A stretch of DNA of 64,000 nucleotides, from positions 10,340,099 through 10,404,098 of the forward strand of contig JAGGNK010006448.1 of NCBI GenBank assembly GCA_017590115.1, given 5' to 3'. Both the position numbers and the translations under genes were made by a program. Source of the stretch: Montifringilla adamsi (lineage: Eukaryota; Chordata; Aves; Passeriformes; Passeridae). Under the pieces are notes generated by a model. The model saw nothing but the letters and a program-made list of their open reading frames with translations. It searched no databases and had not been told where the DNA came from. Shown one piece after another: positions 12,445 through 29,362 of this stretch; position 1 is the stretch's first letter; the number at the start of each line of letters is the position of its first letter.

Positions 12445-14497
12445 CTGATAAAACAAAGAGCACGATACAACAGGATCCTAAAGTCAACCAAAGCAACAAT
12501 CCTTCCTGTCAGCATCTTTGTTTGAAAATGGGCTAAGAAATTAGCTCAAGCCCTCACCCAAAATTTTTAGGTGCATAAAAGGGGATTTTCCCTGTGAAGC
12601 ATGGCTGCAAGCACCTCTAACCATATATATCAGTGGCTAGGTCCTTTTTGTTGAGGGATATAGCTATAGCCCTTGGATACACAGGGAAGGAGACAGAAAC
12701 TTGAGAACCTGACCTGAACCAGCAGCTAAGAGAATTTCTGTCTCCTATAATGTGGAAGCCTCAGAGGTTATGAAAATTGACAAGCTCTAAGACAGCACTG
12801 GGCCTGTAACAGGAAAAAAAAACATGTAGTCCATGTTCAAGAACCCTTCAAAACTTTCTAAATTCTACTGAAGAGTGACAGCACTGTTTTCTGAACCACC
12901 TTCAGTCCAAACCCATCCCAGGCAACTTCAGTTGCACACACACCAGCTGCCTCCCTCTTCAGAGGATGCCCATGAGTCCAGCTTTTCTGAAAGATGGGAG
13001 GACCTGGACACACCCACCCGGGTTCTACAAGATGTGACAGCAAGTTATTGAAACTGAGAATCTGAAAGCAATAATTAGCAGGATTTCAAGAATGTCAGGT
13101 CTCACTGCTGAACCCTGAGATTCCTAAGGAAATATCATTTATTGAAAATGTTTCAGAATGCCTTGCATATTCATAAAACATTTGCCTATCCATGGTTTTA
13201 ATAATATAGAATTTCTATTTGCATTATACAGCTGACAATATTCAGTGAGAACCCTTTGTTTCATATTGATAATTAGAAGCTTTGTAATTCAGAGTATTTT
13301 TATGTATGCTTTAACGCATGGTTATTTTCAGTTCCATGAAGTTAAATTTGTCACATAAGTGAATCAAAACAGTCCGTAAGTAGTTAGTCAATAGGAAAAA
13401 AAAAATCTTTCATGAGAGGACTTCCCTCTGGCACATTCTCAGTGGATATCTACTGTATTTCTTCCTCCTGTGTCAGCTGATATTCTCTATTATTGAAGGA
13501 GAGTCATTTCAGCAGTGTTGATTTTCATCACAGTGGGCAGAAATGGTCGGAATTCCTTACTTGCATAAGTAAGATTTACTGGGGGAAGTCATAGGATATT
13601 CTCTTCTGCACCTTTAGGAAAGACCTGAATACTTATTTCTGTAGTTCTGAGACTCTCCCGCCTGAAGGAGAAGCCACATGCAGAAAAAAGCACCCGCCTG
13701 CTGTGGTATCTTTTACTTTTCTGATCAGGAGGAGCATCTGGAGAAGTTTTTCCCATGACCCTGGGAGTCAAGGCTCCCAGAGTCACTGCAGAGCATGTCC
13801 AACTAGGACCAATGAGCCATGAGGCTAAGCAATAGATTGTTACCATCAGTGATAAATCACCTGATAACTCTCAGGTTAGTGAGACTGACTCTCAGTCATC
13901 CTTTAGGTCAGGAATTAGCTGATTTTCCTTGTTTCTTCATTGCCACCCTCCAGTTTGTCATGTTTTTTCCTGTAGGGTTTTACACCTTCCCACATCAGTC
14001 GTTTTCTTCTTAAATCTTCCACAATCCTGTCTGTGTGCCTTGCTTCCAGTACCTTATTTGGCTTTAGCAGGGACTTTCTCACATTGTAGCAGCATATAAA
14101 GTCAAAGATACACAAACTTGGAGAAAGAGCTTTGCTTCTTGCCTTACAACTTGTGTCACAGTAAGTTTAATACTAAGGAACTGGTAGAGGCATTTTGCTT
14201 TTCACAGTGGTTGGTTCCAAACAGAAATTAAAGGACAAATGCCAGCATTTCTGGCCCTAAATTTCATGGGTAGAGCTTGAGTTGGTATGATAACAGGACT
14301 CTCAGATCTTTACAAATTGTAGCCTCTCTTTTTGTACTGTCTTTTTCCTGAAGGAACTAAGAAAGAGATTAGGCTGAAAAATATTTCAATAAGGAGTTTA
14401 AGGTGGAGGCACCAAAGTCATAACCACTGATGTATCCATTACAGCCTATGACTTATGACCAACTCAACATTATCATGTTTGTCTTCCTGAGCCGTTT

Positions 14498-14527
14498 CTG
14501 TGACTGGCATTGCTGGAAAGCATGTCA
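14498..14527 (+). repeat. 30-bp dispersed direct repeat, copy 1
   Basis: It begins CTGTGACTGGCATTGCTGG and is identical over 30 bp to 15935-15964. The bases on either side of the two copies differ, so homology is limited to the 30 bp. Confidence 0.95.
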
Positions 14528-15934
14528 TTATTAATCAGAAGACAAAAACATAGATTAATCTGCTTAATGGTAGCACAAAAAGGTTTCACTGGGCTGATTG
14601 AAGGCATCAATATAAGAGAATAAGAGGAGAGCACTTTGATTAATGACTCTTAAACAGTTGTTGTTTAGTATTTTAGAAGCATGGATTTTATGCATGACAA
14701 TACAGTGATTAGCAAGGGATCTGCACAGCTTTAAAATACACTTGACAATTCACTCAAATGGCATGACTGTATCCCATTCAGCTTTAACCTTTGATGTATG
14801 TGTATTAGTAAAGTTATAACTCTCTTAAAGGGCTGGTTTGGGCAGTACAGCACACCCAGTTAATCTCAGGAAGCTAAGTCCAGCACACTCTCCTACTGCA
14901 ACAGTATTTCGGGGGGTACATGACCTAAGTGGTGTACATCTGTCTCTGATACATCATGTGCTACAGTCACATCTTTGGGTTTCAGTTTTACGTGAAGAAT
15001 GTTGATTAAAATCTTTATAAATACATGAATGTGTACAGTCTCATCCTGCTGTCTTAATCATTAAATTGTTCTGAGGGCTGCTTAAATTTAAAGCCTGCCT
15101 TGCATTGTGTTTTATGGTCATGGTAAAGAAATGTGCTGCTTGTGTTCTACTTCTCCCTATAATGCTATATAAGATATTTCTGCTATTATAGTAGGGAACA
15201 TAATAAACAGCAAAAATCAATTCAGGGCAAGGGAGAGTTGGCTGCTGTTCCCAGATGGAAGCATGCTTTGAAATCAGAAAATTGCAGCCATGTAGCCAGT
15301 GAGATGATGAAACTATTGGTGCTGAATCACAGCCTTGCTGTTTGCTTTCCACAAGGCACTGAGCGCAAAGCCAGTAATACACTCTCCAAGAAGTAACTAG
15401 AGATTCTTCTCACAAACTGTGTTATCAAAAAACAATTTGTCTGACTGTGTATGCTTGGAAAATAAAATGATCCTGAACGTTGGAGTAGTGGTACTGCTTC
15501 TAGTAGTTTAGTTGGGAATACTCAAGGGAATTCAGTTCTTTCTTTAGCATCTGTATAGTCTTAGTCTGAACAAGTTTGCTTTGGCCTTGGCTTCGGTAAC
15601 TTATTACTGAAATCTTCCCAAGGACAACAGGTTCAGGGCTTCTTGTAAATGAATGTTCCCTGTGGGACCTGTAATGAAGAGACTGCTAACTAATTATCAG
15701 TCTGTTTGGAAGGCATTCATTTTTTAATTGACCTCAAAGAAATCAAGGAATAAAAGGAATTTGAGCAAAGATGATTTGACTTCTGAGGCAAAAAAATGAG
15801 TCAGTTTTATTCTTGGGGTAGTAGCACAGGTTTATTGGAGCCCACCAGACATAAAGGTTTTCAAGTTCAATATTCCTTTGATTAAAATTAGGAGAGCTGT
15901 GTCTGATGGCACGATCTGTGTGTTACAGACATTG

Positions 15935-15964
15935 CTGTGACTGGCATTGCTGGAAAGCATGTCA
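15935..15964 (+). repeat. 30-bp dispersed direct repeat, copy 2
   Basis: Exact second copy of 14498-14527, in the same orientation and 1.4 kb downstream, with unrelated flanks. Confidence 0.95.
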
Positions 15965-16776
15965 GGTTTCCCCTCCCTTCCTCCAGCTGTCATTTTCTGT
16001 GCAAATATTGCTCCTGTCATCACTTGTCAGGCCAATATTACGATGGAATTAATTTAAAACATAATCTGTTTCCTTTTAGTTTGAGTAGGAAAGTTCAATC
16101 TGTGACTTGAATGTCAGGTGCAGTTTTACAGAGGCTGCTTGCAGGGCTGTTATACCCCACAGAGAAGATAATTACAAAGTCAGAAGGAGCCTTAGGACTT
16201 CTTGGTTAGAGAACAGGGTTTTGTCCAACAAAATGATATTTTAATTTTTGCTGTTTGAATATTGCCTGAAATGCTAAAATTCATGTTTCTAATTTATTTT
16301 TAACTGCTAAAAAAGTTAATGCAGAAAACATGATAGTGCTGCTTGGAGTTTTTTTCAAATTAAAGATGATTGTCAGTCAAATTCTTCTGCAGCGCTGTTT
16401 CCTGATAGCAGATGTGTGACAGAATGGTGTAAGTGTATTGGAGAACGATAGCTTTCCCTAATAGAAAATTTATAATGTGATCATTAAGAGTTTCCTATGC
16501 TCCTGATTTCACTGGAGAACTTAAATTGAAAACTTCAAAAAGTCAGCATTCAGAAACATCATCACCCATACTGAAAATGATCCAAATCTCAAAACAGTGG
16601 GCAAGGGTTAAAGTTAAATGAGGTTTTTCTTTCAACTCTATTCATCATTGTTTTAAAATAATCTTTTACAATAATAAAATATACAGAAAATTGGGTGGAA
16701 AATGTTAACTTAGAAACAGAAGTCAAGTGGTTTCAGTCCTTTATAATTCTGAGAGGTAGGAAGTTCTGAAGTAACT

Positions 16777-17580
16777 AATCACAGAACCGCAGAAGAACCC
16801 ACTTTGAAAGGAATGCTAGCAGATCATCTGGTCTCAGGTACTGAGGGAAAGGGAGCCCTCTGTCCAATCAAATCTTGAAAACTTCCAGCAGTGAGGCATC
16901 CACCATGTCCCTGGGGAGGTTGTCCCAGTGACTAGTCAGTCAGTTCTCACTTTAAGAAATTTCTTTCTTATGCCAAGATGAAACTTCTCCTGGTACAATT
17001 TGTATCTTTTGCCACTTGTCTTCTCCATGTGGGTCCTTGTGAAGAAAGATGTCCCATCCTCTTTGTACCTTCCCTTTAAGTACTGTAATACCTTGACTGG
17101 GCCCCACCTGAGCCTTCTCTTTCTCCAGGGGAAAAAAAACCTGACTCTTTCAGTCTTTCCTTACACTCCAGTCTTTTGATAATCTTCATGATGTTCCTTT
17201 GGACCCTCTCCAGTCTGCATCTTTCTTGTCTTGTGGGGACCAGAATGGGGCACGGCGCTCCAGGTGCAGCGTGACAAGCACTGAGTATAGTGGGATGGTC
17301 ATGTCTCTACCTCTGCTAGAAATGCCCCTGGGGATGCAACCCAGTATCAGATTTACATCTGCTGCTGCTGCTGCAGGGTGTTGTTGTCTCACGTTGGCTG
17401 GGTGTCCCCCAGGAGCCCCCATCCTTTTCAGCAAGGCAGCTCCCCAGACACACAGGTGTCAGCATGTACTGGGCTCTTTTACTGTTCTATTCCAGGTGCA
17501 GGACTAGATACTTGTCTTTGTTAAATCTCCTACTGTTAATAAATTCCACTGCTTTCTCCACAAGTGGCTGAATATGTGCA
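16777..17580 (-). mobile_element. CR1 LINE fragment, antisense, with decayed ORF2 C-terminus
   Basis: The plus strand starts with the reversed CR1 tail (AATCACAGAACC) and continues with diagnostic CR1 3' UTR and ORF2 blocks such as GAGGCATCCACCATGTCCCTG, TGGGCCCCACCTGAGCC and GGACCCTCTCCAG. A minus-strand frame at 17186-17434 ends in residues resembling the CR1 ORF2 C-terminus (VLVTLHLERRAPFWSPQDKK, compare the LVRPHLEY..FWAPQ motif of the family). A CTG/CAG-rich spot (17358-17372) lies inside it. It is more diverged than the copy at 11181, and its 5' edge, around 17560-17590, is imprecise. Confidence 0.9.
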
Positions 17581-20500
17581 GGTCTGAAGCAAGTATTTCA
17601 AGTTTCAAAGAGCACAGCTAATGACAAAGCCAAATCACGTCAAGCCTGCAAGATGAAGAATGTAGAGATACTTTTTCTTCTTTTAGGCTGTGTTGATGCA
17701 TACAGGGTGATCAAGTTTGAAAGCACATCTTTAATTTACCCCTTTTATTTAAGAATTTTATTCACTGCTGGATTTATGAAGCAGGGTCATGACTCTGTTT
17801 CTATTCTCCCCAGTCATACAGTTAGTCCTAACATTCTGTGAACAGACAACTATCAGGGCTTTAAATTTATGATTAGAATAGGAACTATAAATTTATGACT
17901 ATCTGAGAAAGAATTGCTTCCAAAATTGCTAAACTTGCAACATGACCCATAAAAAATTCTGCCTGATAATAAATATGTTATGTGATAATACTTCCATTCC
18001 TAATAATATAACCAAGGTGTTCAGGAAATCTGGTGGTTAAATTGTTGAGGGTAATGTTATATTCTGTAGGGTTTACTGATCCTTCAGACTGTATCTTCTG
18101 CAAGCAGTTACCACTCTCAGATCAGTTCTGGCATTTTGATATGCAGTAAAAGCATTTATTCAGCTTGAGAGCTGTAAGTTGCAGTTTTTTAAAGACTTCT
18201 GAGTTTTGTAGTACATTTTAAGGACACCAAACAGTAATACATCTGAATATAAAACAAGTGCTTTATAAATTGCTTTATCACACTTCAAAGCAGCATTGCT
18301 AGCAGGATTGCCAAATTCAACTGCAAAACTTGCCAATTTGGATCATGTGAAGGCAGGTGTGAGATTACAGCTGTAATAAAACTGAAATTGAATACTGGTA
18401 GCTGAATTTGTAGTAGGCAATTGATTTGATTTATATAACATAAGCCACATGAGGAGAGATATGTAGGTCAGCATCTTCAGCTGGAAACAGTAGTTAGAAG
18501 AGTTGTGGTAGGTCGCTGGAAATATTGGGTTAGTAGCTGTTCAGCCTGGCAGAATGCTGGTGCAGTGTAACTACATTTGTGTCAAACTTGTTTGGGGAGA
18601 CACCATTTGCAACAAGGAAAAACTAGTCAGTTATAACCAATGCCACTTGTGCCATAAAAATCGTTGCTAAAATTAGCATAAGAACGTAGACCATATGGAG
18701 TTTCCCAGGGCAAGAACTGGTACATTAGTTATGAGCACATTTTCAGCCTGCAAAATACTTGAGGTGTGTAAATACACAAATTAGTGATTAAACACTTTCT
18801 ATGGTAATAGAACAATGTTTTACAAAATGCAAATGGTAAATGATCCAATTCAAAAAATCAGAGGAAGCACAATCAAATTATCCTGCAGAGTTATTTCCAA
18901 TCCAAATAGCCCCTTAGGTCACAGATTTGCACAAAAGAAGAAAAAAAATCCAAAATGAAGCACACACCCCTTAATTAAAAATATCCAAACTAACAACAAC
19001 AACAAACCAAAAAACCAAACAGAAAAATCCCAAAAAATCCACCAAAAAACCCCCAGCAAAACACAATGTAAATACCCAACAAACCCCCTACTTTTGTGCT
19101 AAGAAAAATGTGTCCATTTTTTTTTAACAAGGAGTGAACTAATGACCTGGCAATTCTAACATTAGTTGGAGGTTTGATAATAACAAGCACAAAATGAGAA
19201 TCATACTTTTAAAAAGGAAAAGAAAAGATAAAGCATACAGAAATTACTTTGCCAGAGAGTTTCCTTTTGCCATTCCCAGGAAAGCACAAGACCTTTTGAC
19301 GAAGTTATGAACTTCTGGAAACTGCAGCCAGTCATGACCAGTAGAAACATTGCAGGGCTTAAGAGCAAAAATTTCACAAGCTTTATTTTTACAAAATTAA
19401 CTTGAACATCTTAGGTATACAAAGATTCCATTGGTGTGGATCAATGGAAAATGCATTTTATTTTACTTTATCTGTCGTCTGACCTGATCCTCCAGTGAAG
19501 GAAAGAGAAGGAAGCAAAAATCTCGAAAGAGAATATGAAAAGTAGCACAATATTTCTATTATTATTTCTTTCTACAGAAATGCAGAGAATATATGGACAG
19601 GGAGGAGAGAAGAATTAGAAATGTGTTTTGAAAAAAGTTCATTATTCTACAGCAAAATTTTTGTGATGAGGGCAGTTGGCTAGATGATTTAGGAAGATGT
19701 TTTGTTGGGAGAAAAAGTCAATGAGAGAATGTAGAAGCTGTGAGTGTTTCTGATAAATGTGAGTTTCTAGTCAAGAGCCTCATGAATGAAGGAATAACCA
19801 GTGAACTAAAAGGAAGAAACTTAATGAAAATACATGTAAAAGAAAACAATGCACTAGGAATCTGAATGAGTTTCTAGCAGGCAAAGTGAGAAATAATTTT
19901 TGTAGCAAAGCAAAACTAAGACTCTAAATAAATCAGAGAAAGAAAAAATTACTATTCCTCCAAAAATTACCATTCAATATAATTTAATTTGTCATAATAC
20001 TCAGCCTAATATGGTGTCTTAAAAAATTTGGACTCATGGCTGTTACTAAGCACAGTGCCATGATGATTACCATTACCAGCTTATAACCTGACAATTCTGA
20101 GAAACAAACAGAGCCAGATGAAAAAGCATAAGAACTTCAGATGAAGAGAGGAAAGAAAAGTGAAATTTTATAAAAATTCTCAGTTGCAATGGCACCAGCA
20201 GATATTATCATAATAAAAAGCGTAAACTGCCACTCTGACTGGAACTGGGAAAGTAGGTATTTTCAATAAGGAAAAAACCCTGGATGTATTGAGGAAAGGG
20301 GGTTGCAGACATTATGGATGGGGTATTTTTTTATTTAATCAAGCACACAGCACTGCTTCTAATGATACAATATTTCAACTTTACTTGTCTTTCTGACATC
20401 TAATAAAAACTCACATTACTGTTACTGAAATAACCTTTATTGTTTCTTATTATGGCACCTCCCTTACCTGTTGAATAGTTGCAGTTTAATGTGACAGAGA

Positions 20501-21113
20501 CGTAGAGGGTAAGGCAAACATTAGTCTGCCACTATCTTTTATGTTTGACAGCAGCTGGCTCACCAGTCCCTGTATGTGTTGTTTATGGCTTAGATGTGTG
20601 ACTTTGAGGATAGAGAGGAATTAATTTCTTGTGGTGGGAGGGTGTAGCAGACATGGGAAGCAATCCTTACAATATTTTGATGGTCATGGGATATATTTTT
20701 TTCCCAGTTTTATACAAAGTTTTATATCATGGTTCATTTGGACATGACTGGGACTTGTAGGTAGTGCTGCCAAACAGTAACTGATAATAATAAAGTGATC
20801 CTTTCTGAAGATATATAGCTGTGAACTTTTAAAAAGTCTTGAGACTGCTAAAAGAAACCTCATGGCATTATAATTCATATATTACGAACTCTTGCAGAAA
20901 AAACAAATTAAGATGGGGTGAGGAGTCAGGGTTGAGGAATGACTAAATTCCAAGTTAAAAGACTTCATTCAAGAACTGAAACATAAATTCGAATAAGGTG
21001 AGGGCAAACTCAAGACAGTGTTTATTCTAAGCATGTGCAGACCTCTTTTTGATGCTGTCTTCAAAATGATGCAGCAGCTAAATGTATTATACCCCTGGGA
21101 AGCATAAAACTTA
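17581..21113. other. Unique AT-rich intronic sequence; no gene seen
   Basis: No recognised gene or repeat. There is a stretch rich in A and C at about 18992-19060, with repeated AAC and CCAAAAAA words, which reads as low complexity. The minus-strand frame over it is an artefact of that composition. Confidence 0.6.
18992..19060. repeat. Low-complexity A/C-rich tract
   Basis: It starts with (AAC)n and continues with irregular CCAAAAAA-type words. Its complement is G/T-rich, like other TTTG/GTTT arrays in this window. Confidence 0.75.
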
Positions 21114-21246
21114 GGGCCTGGTTCTCCTCACTACATAATAAGAATGGTGAAAAGCAGCCTTAAAGTAGGTATAAATTGCATTTAAGTCTTCTTTATGGCT
21201 CAGCAGTGGTAGAAAGGAGCCTCAATAGAAATGAGAATCAGGTCCC
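21114..21246. mobile_element. Palindromic MITE-like element, about 133 bp, with terminal inverted repeats
   Basis: The left end GGGCCTGGTTCTCC and the right end, whose reverse complement is GGGACCTGATTCTCATT, form imperfect terminal inverted repeats. The interior is also partly self-complementary (CAGCCTTAAAGTAG against the reverse complement of the right half, GAGCCATAAAGAAG). GGGCCTGATTCTC ends with a palindromic interior resemble an old non-autonomous DNA transposon family common in archosaurs and turtles (possibly Chompy-like), but I cannot confirm the family. No clean target-site duplication is visible. Confidence 0.5.
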
Positions 21247-25142
<3,896 letters not shown>

Positions 25143-25695
25143 AAGAATCACAGAATCTGAGCATGGCTGAGATGTGATGGGGGTGGCTTTGTTAACACTC
25201 CTGCTCCAAGCAGGCTCAGCTATCACAGATCACCCAGAATCATGTGCAGCTGTATTTTTAATATCTCTATGGATAGAGACTGCACAGCATCTTTGAGCAA
25301 CTTGTGTCAGTGTTTGACTGTCTTCACAATAAAGTGTTTTCTTGTGTTTACATAGAATTTCCTGATTTGTTTTGTTTTGTTTTTCTTAGTTTTCACCCAT
25401 TGCTGTCACTGGGCTATATAGCCCCCCACTAGATATTTATGCACATTGATGAGATCCCCTGCGCCTTCTCTTCTCTGGTCTGAACAGTCCCAGCTCTCTC
25501 TGCCTCTCCTTTTAGATTAGGTAGTCCAGTCCCTTCATCATCTTACTGCCCCTTGCTTGGATTGCACCAGTGTGTCCATATCTCTCTTGTACTGGGGAGT
25601 GCAGACCTGGACCTAACTCTCCATGTGTGGCCTTATCAGTGCTGAGCTGAGATGAAGATTCCCTTCCCTCCACCTGCTGGCTACCTATATAATTT
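25143..25695 (-). mobile_element. CR1 LINE fragment, old and diverged, antisense
   Basis: It begins with the reversed CR1 tail (AGAATCACAGAATC) and keeps CR1-type blocks in the right order: ATAAAGTGTTTTCTTGTGTTTACATAG-like spacing, GAGATCCCCTGCGCCTTCTCTTCTC, CAGTCCCAGCTCTCTCTGCC, CCTTCATCATCTTACTGCCC and GGCCTTATCAGTGCTGAG. No reading frame survives. A small TTTTG expansion at about 25366-25385 interrupts it. Confidence 0.85.
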
Positions 25696-27500
25696 CTGTG
25701 TCAGTTTTATATTTTGTTTCACCTGAAGTACGGTACTTCCAAATCTATACAAGAAATAAATGTCTGCAATGATTAAAAGCAGAAGCAGCTCAAGATTAAA
25801 TTTGTAACAGACAGCTTTAGAAACTACTGAACAATTTGGTACCATCTATGATCAGAAAAATTATACCTTTCTTTTAATTGTCTATCAATTCTTGCATCCT
25901 TAAGCCTTTATAATCTTTCATTTCATATTCATTTGTACTCCACATTTCTAAAGATCTGTCACTCTATTGGGACTTTTGACTGCTCCATTCTTCTAGACTC
26001 ATTTATTCCTCATAGTATACGAGGTTCAAAGATGTCTCAGAACCAAAGATCTGACAATATAATTCTTCCTTCAGTTTGCATGTTCTAGACAAGTGGTGTG
26101 CATTAGCATAAGTCACTACACAACATTATGCCAGCTGCCAGTTGTTTCTTGGCTGAGCCTTATGTGCAGATGCTTACATCTGTATTGCCACCATCATATT
26201 GCATATTTGTCATTGCATTGACATGCTGGATGGTCATTTCAAGCAAAACCAGTTTCTGGGATTTCACTAATAGATGTATGAGGATCCACAGAATCTTCTC
26301 CTAAGAATCTTGCCAAATAAATAAAGCCTTGAAATGAGAAAAGTTCCTATGAAACAACAATTGCTCAATGGTCATGGCAGAGAGTGCAATACCTGTTTCA
26401 GCAATGGGACATACATATCCTTCCAAACACTAGAAAAAGAAACAAAAAGCCTTTTCAGCAGATAGGAAACACACTGGAAGTGAAGAATTACAGCAGATGA
26501 GAATTTTTCTCTTACCTTAAGGTTTTGTGTAAGACTAACCCATATGAGCAGACACTTAATGATCAGCTCTTTCCTATTCCTAACAACAGACAAGTAATCA
26601 TGCTCCACTTCTCGGACCTCCACCGTGTACCTCAAAGCAGCTTAAAATATATTATGCTCCCAGTGTAACTGTAATAGTATCATCTTATTATCACCAATTC
26701 CCTTGCATAGTGACATTGCTAAGCAGCTGTTTCACATACAAGCCAATTTCTTTTAAGTATTGCTCCATCAGCAACTGAAACCAGCCTGGCCGGAAGGTTT
26801 TGCCATGAATGTTAATGAGGATACAAGTAGCTGTTCTGTGACGTTTTCTTACTAATCCTTTGAATAAGCATAGGGAAAAATATAACAAAAAGTTTCAATT
26901 TAAGCTAGATAGATCAGAACCTGATAAAAGACACACTGTCTCATCATTCTCATTAAAAATTACACTAACAGTCTTAGCAGTGGTGTTAAAAATGAAGGCA
27001 TGTCTAAGAATAGCTATCATGAACTTGAATGGATAGCCTTCAGCAGAATGTGTGAGGCATGATGCCTTTTAAGGAAAATAACCTGAATAGCCTAAGGACC
27101 AATCTGCAGCTGCATTGATCTATCATACAGTGTCATCATTCCCTGTGCTCCTTTTATTTGCAGTCTAGGAGAACAGTGATCCATACCCATTAGTGCTGCT
27201 CACATATATCTTACAGTCATTACCAGCAGCAGTGGTGTAAATTACAGGGCAGCAAAGAAAGTTTCACAGATGATCTCCCATAATAATGCCTACAAGAATA
27301 GCTAACATCCCAGACACCCTGTATTCCCTTTTCTTGCACACTTTATGAAAGAACTTGGAGAAAAATAGCAGGTTTAAATCTTTCCTTGATACTAGAGCTG
27401 AAAAAAATACGTTTTTTGAAGTTGGTTTCCAACAATGTAAGAACTTTTCAAATGAATGAACTATTATAGCCAGGTGTAACTGTCTCTAATTAAACTTGGC

Positions 27501-27523
27501 AAAAAAAAAAAAAAAAAAAAAAA
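27501..27523. repeat. A23 homopolymer
   Basis: Uninterrupted run of 23 A. An ATTAAA lies about 10 bp upstream (27489-27494), which superficially resembles a polyadenylated insertion, but the upstream sequence shows no recognised transcript. Confidence 0.9.
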
Positions 27524-29362
27524 GTGTGAAAAGTGAAATAAGGCAGGTGCTTGAAGTTGGAATACACTGAAGTTCAGTTCCATGGCCAGTGTAAGTCTCC
27601 TGCCCTTTGCTCCCTCTTCAGCTACTCTTGCTGCCAGCCTGCCAGCCTACCTTGAGCTACAACTCATGCCTGCAGGCTCACTGACCTCTGTGGATTTCTG
27701 CAGAGGAGGGGGAATACAGCAACACAGAAGGACACTTGTATACTGGTGCTGTTGTGGTCAGCAGGTAAAGGATGGGCTTCCAGCAAGATATTTCTTAATG
27801 CTCTGCTTTCCATGCATCCAAAGCGAAAGGGCAGGTTTTCCAAATGAAGAATTTTGGTTTGGTTGATTGGTTTCTGGAAGCAGGAAGTCATGAAGGACTG
27901 CCTTTTCAACAGATCTGTTTGGGAGGCAAGAAGCTTCTCCAGCATATGGGAAAGTCAAATAAATAAATACTTACATTATTCTAGTGCTGCCATGCCCAAG
28001 GCAGCATGTGGGCTACACCATACCAAAGTTAGATCACCAGATACTTTGGGGCTTCCTTCTGGGCAAGATGTTTGTGGTTTGTTTGTTTGTTTTACTTTGT
28101 TTATTTGACAATATTTCAGTGTTGCTTTGCAACATGTTTCAAGTGCAAAATCCACTGCAGGATAGGTGGATTTTTAAAATCCACAACTACTTGGCTTTAA
28201 CAGTGCTAGCAGGGCTACAGTTTACAATTCATCTAGTGGTTTAACACACTGCATAACTTCTGTTTTTGCCAAAATACAGACCTTAGAGTAAACAGAAAAC
28301 TTAAAGAAATGCAACATCTGTTGACTTGTAGCATGTAATGCCATACCTTAAATTTGACAGGAAACAGAAATTTGAAAATAAAATATTTTACACCTGATCA
28401 AAATCCTATCAGAGCTGATGGTAGTCTAAGAGAAACCTCTATTGCCTGCAAACAATTTTAGTCTAATCCTGTAAGATTTGCCCTGAGATTACTGTTTATC
28501 AGTTTCACGTATTATGTCAAAATTTGTGAACTACATTAAAACAATTTTTTTATGTTTTTAATTAACCAAAAGAGGAGAAGTGGCAAACCTACAAAACTTG
28601 GATAGGAATGATTTGCCTAGTTATAAGAACAGTTTCCAGTCAGGGATGCTAATTCCTGTCGCCTGGCCAAGTCCAGTACTGAAAGGCAACATTCTGAGAT
28701 TGTGTGTCTTTCACACACTCCCTGCAGTTGGAAATGCACTTTGAGCATTTGGATGGGCTCTGCTCTTCCTCAGTTTCATTTGCTAAGTGCAGCTGGTCAG
28801 AGGAACAGTAATATTCTAACCAGCTGTGTCAAATTTATGAAGCTGCAAAGCAAAGAACAAGCTGTTACCCTGAGCTGGAGTAGGTGGGCATCACCCACTC
28901 TCAGATAGATCTAATTAGAAAATGTTGTGCAGGTGTAGTCAAATAAACAGGTTTTGAGAGGGCAGGGATATGGTGTTTTTGCCATGCAACAGAAAGCAGA
29001 ATTTGCCTTGCTGATGGTCAGATATCCACGATATCAAGTGTTCCTGTAGGTTCCCTCAGTAATCAACAAGGAGTGTGACTTGCACATTAGTGTAAAATTT
29101 ACACCTCAAAAAGGTCTGGAAAAATCGTTCCCTGGAGTACATATTTCTGTATATGGATTAGAAAGGGTATTTAGTCATGACATAGATGCCTATACTTTGG
29201 AATTACTTATACGTTTGTTCAGATAAATTCCACCCCAAGGAACAGAATATAGGAGTGAAACATCTAAAACACTTCTGAGATTCTCCTCTGTGGGTTTCGT
29301 TGTTTTGGTTTGGTTTTTTTTTTTTTGCCTCTTTTGCAGAAGTCATCCTCTCTTTTTTTGGC

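Larger units (their letters stand above)
12445..16776. other. Intronic sequence without recognised genes
   Basis: The part 12445-13050 is richer in GC than its surroundings and may be retroviral or another old repeat, but I cannot identify it. Further on lies the first member of a 30-bp repeat pair (14498-14527) and the second (15935-15964). Positions about 14580-14850 are unique AT-rich sequence with several homeodomain-like TTAAT/ATTA cores. No exon recognised. Confidence 0.5.

Noticed and set aside
12016..13040. Complete provirus between 12016 and about 13040
   Set aside because: No gag, pol or env similarity, no primer-binding site next to U5 and no second LTR found.
27582..27866. Possible gene in the GC-richer stretch after the A23 run
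   Set aside because: Frames overlap on both strands without a domain; composition alone does not support an exon.
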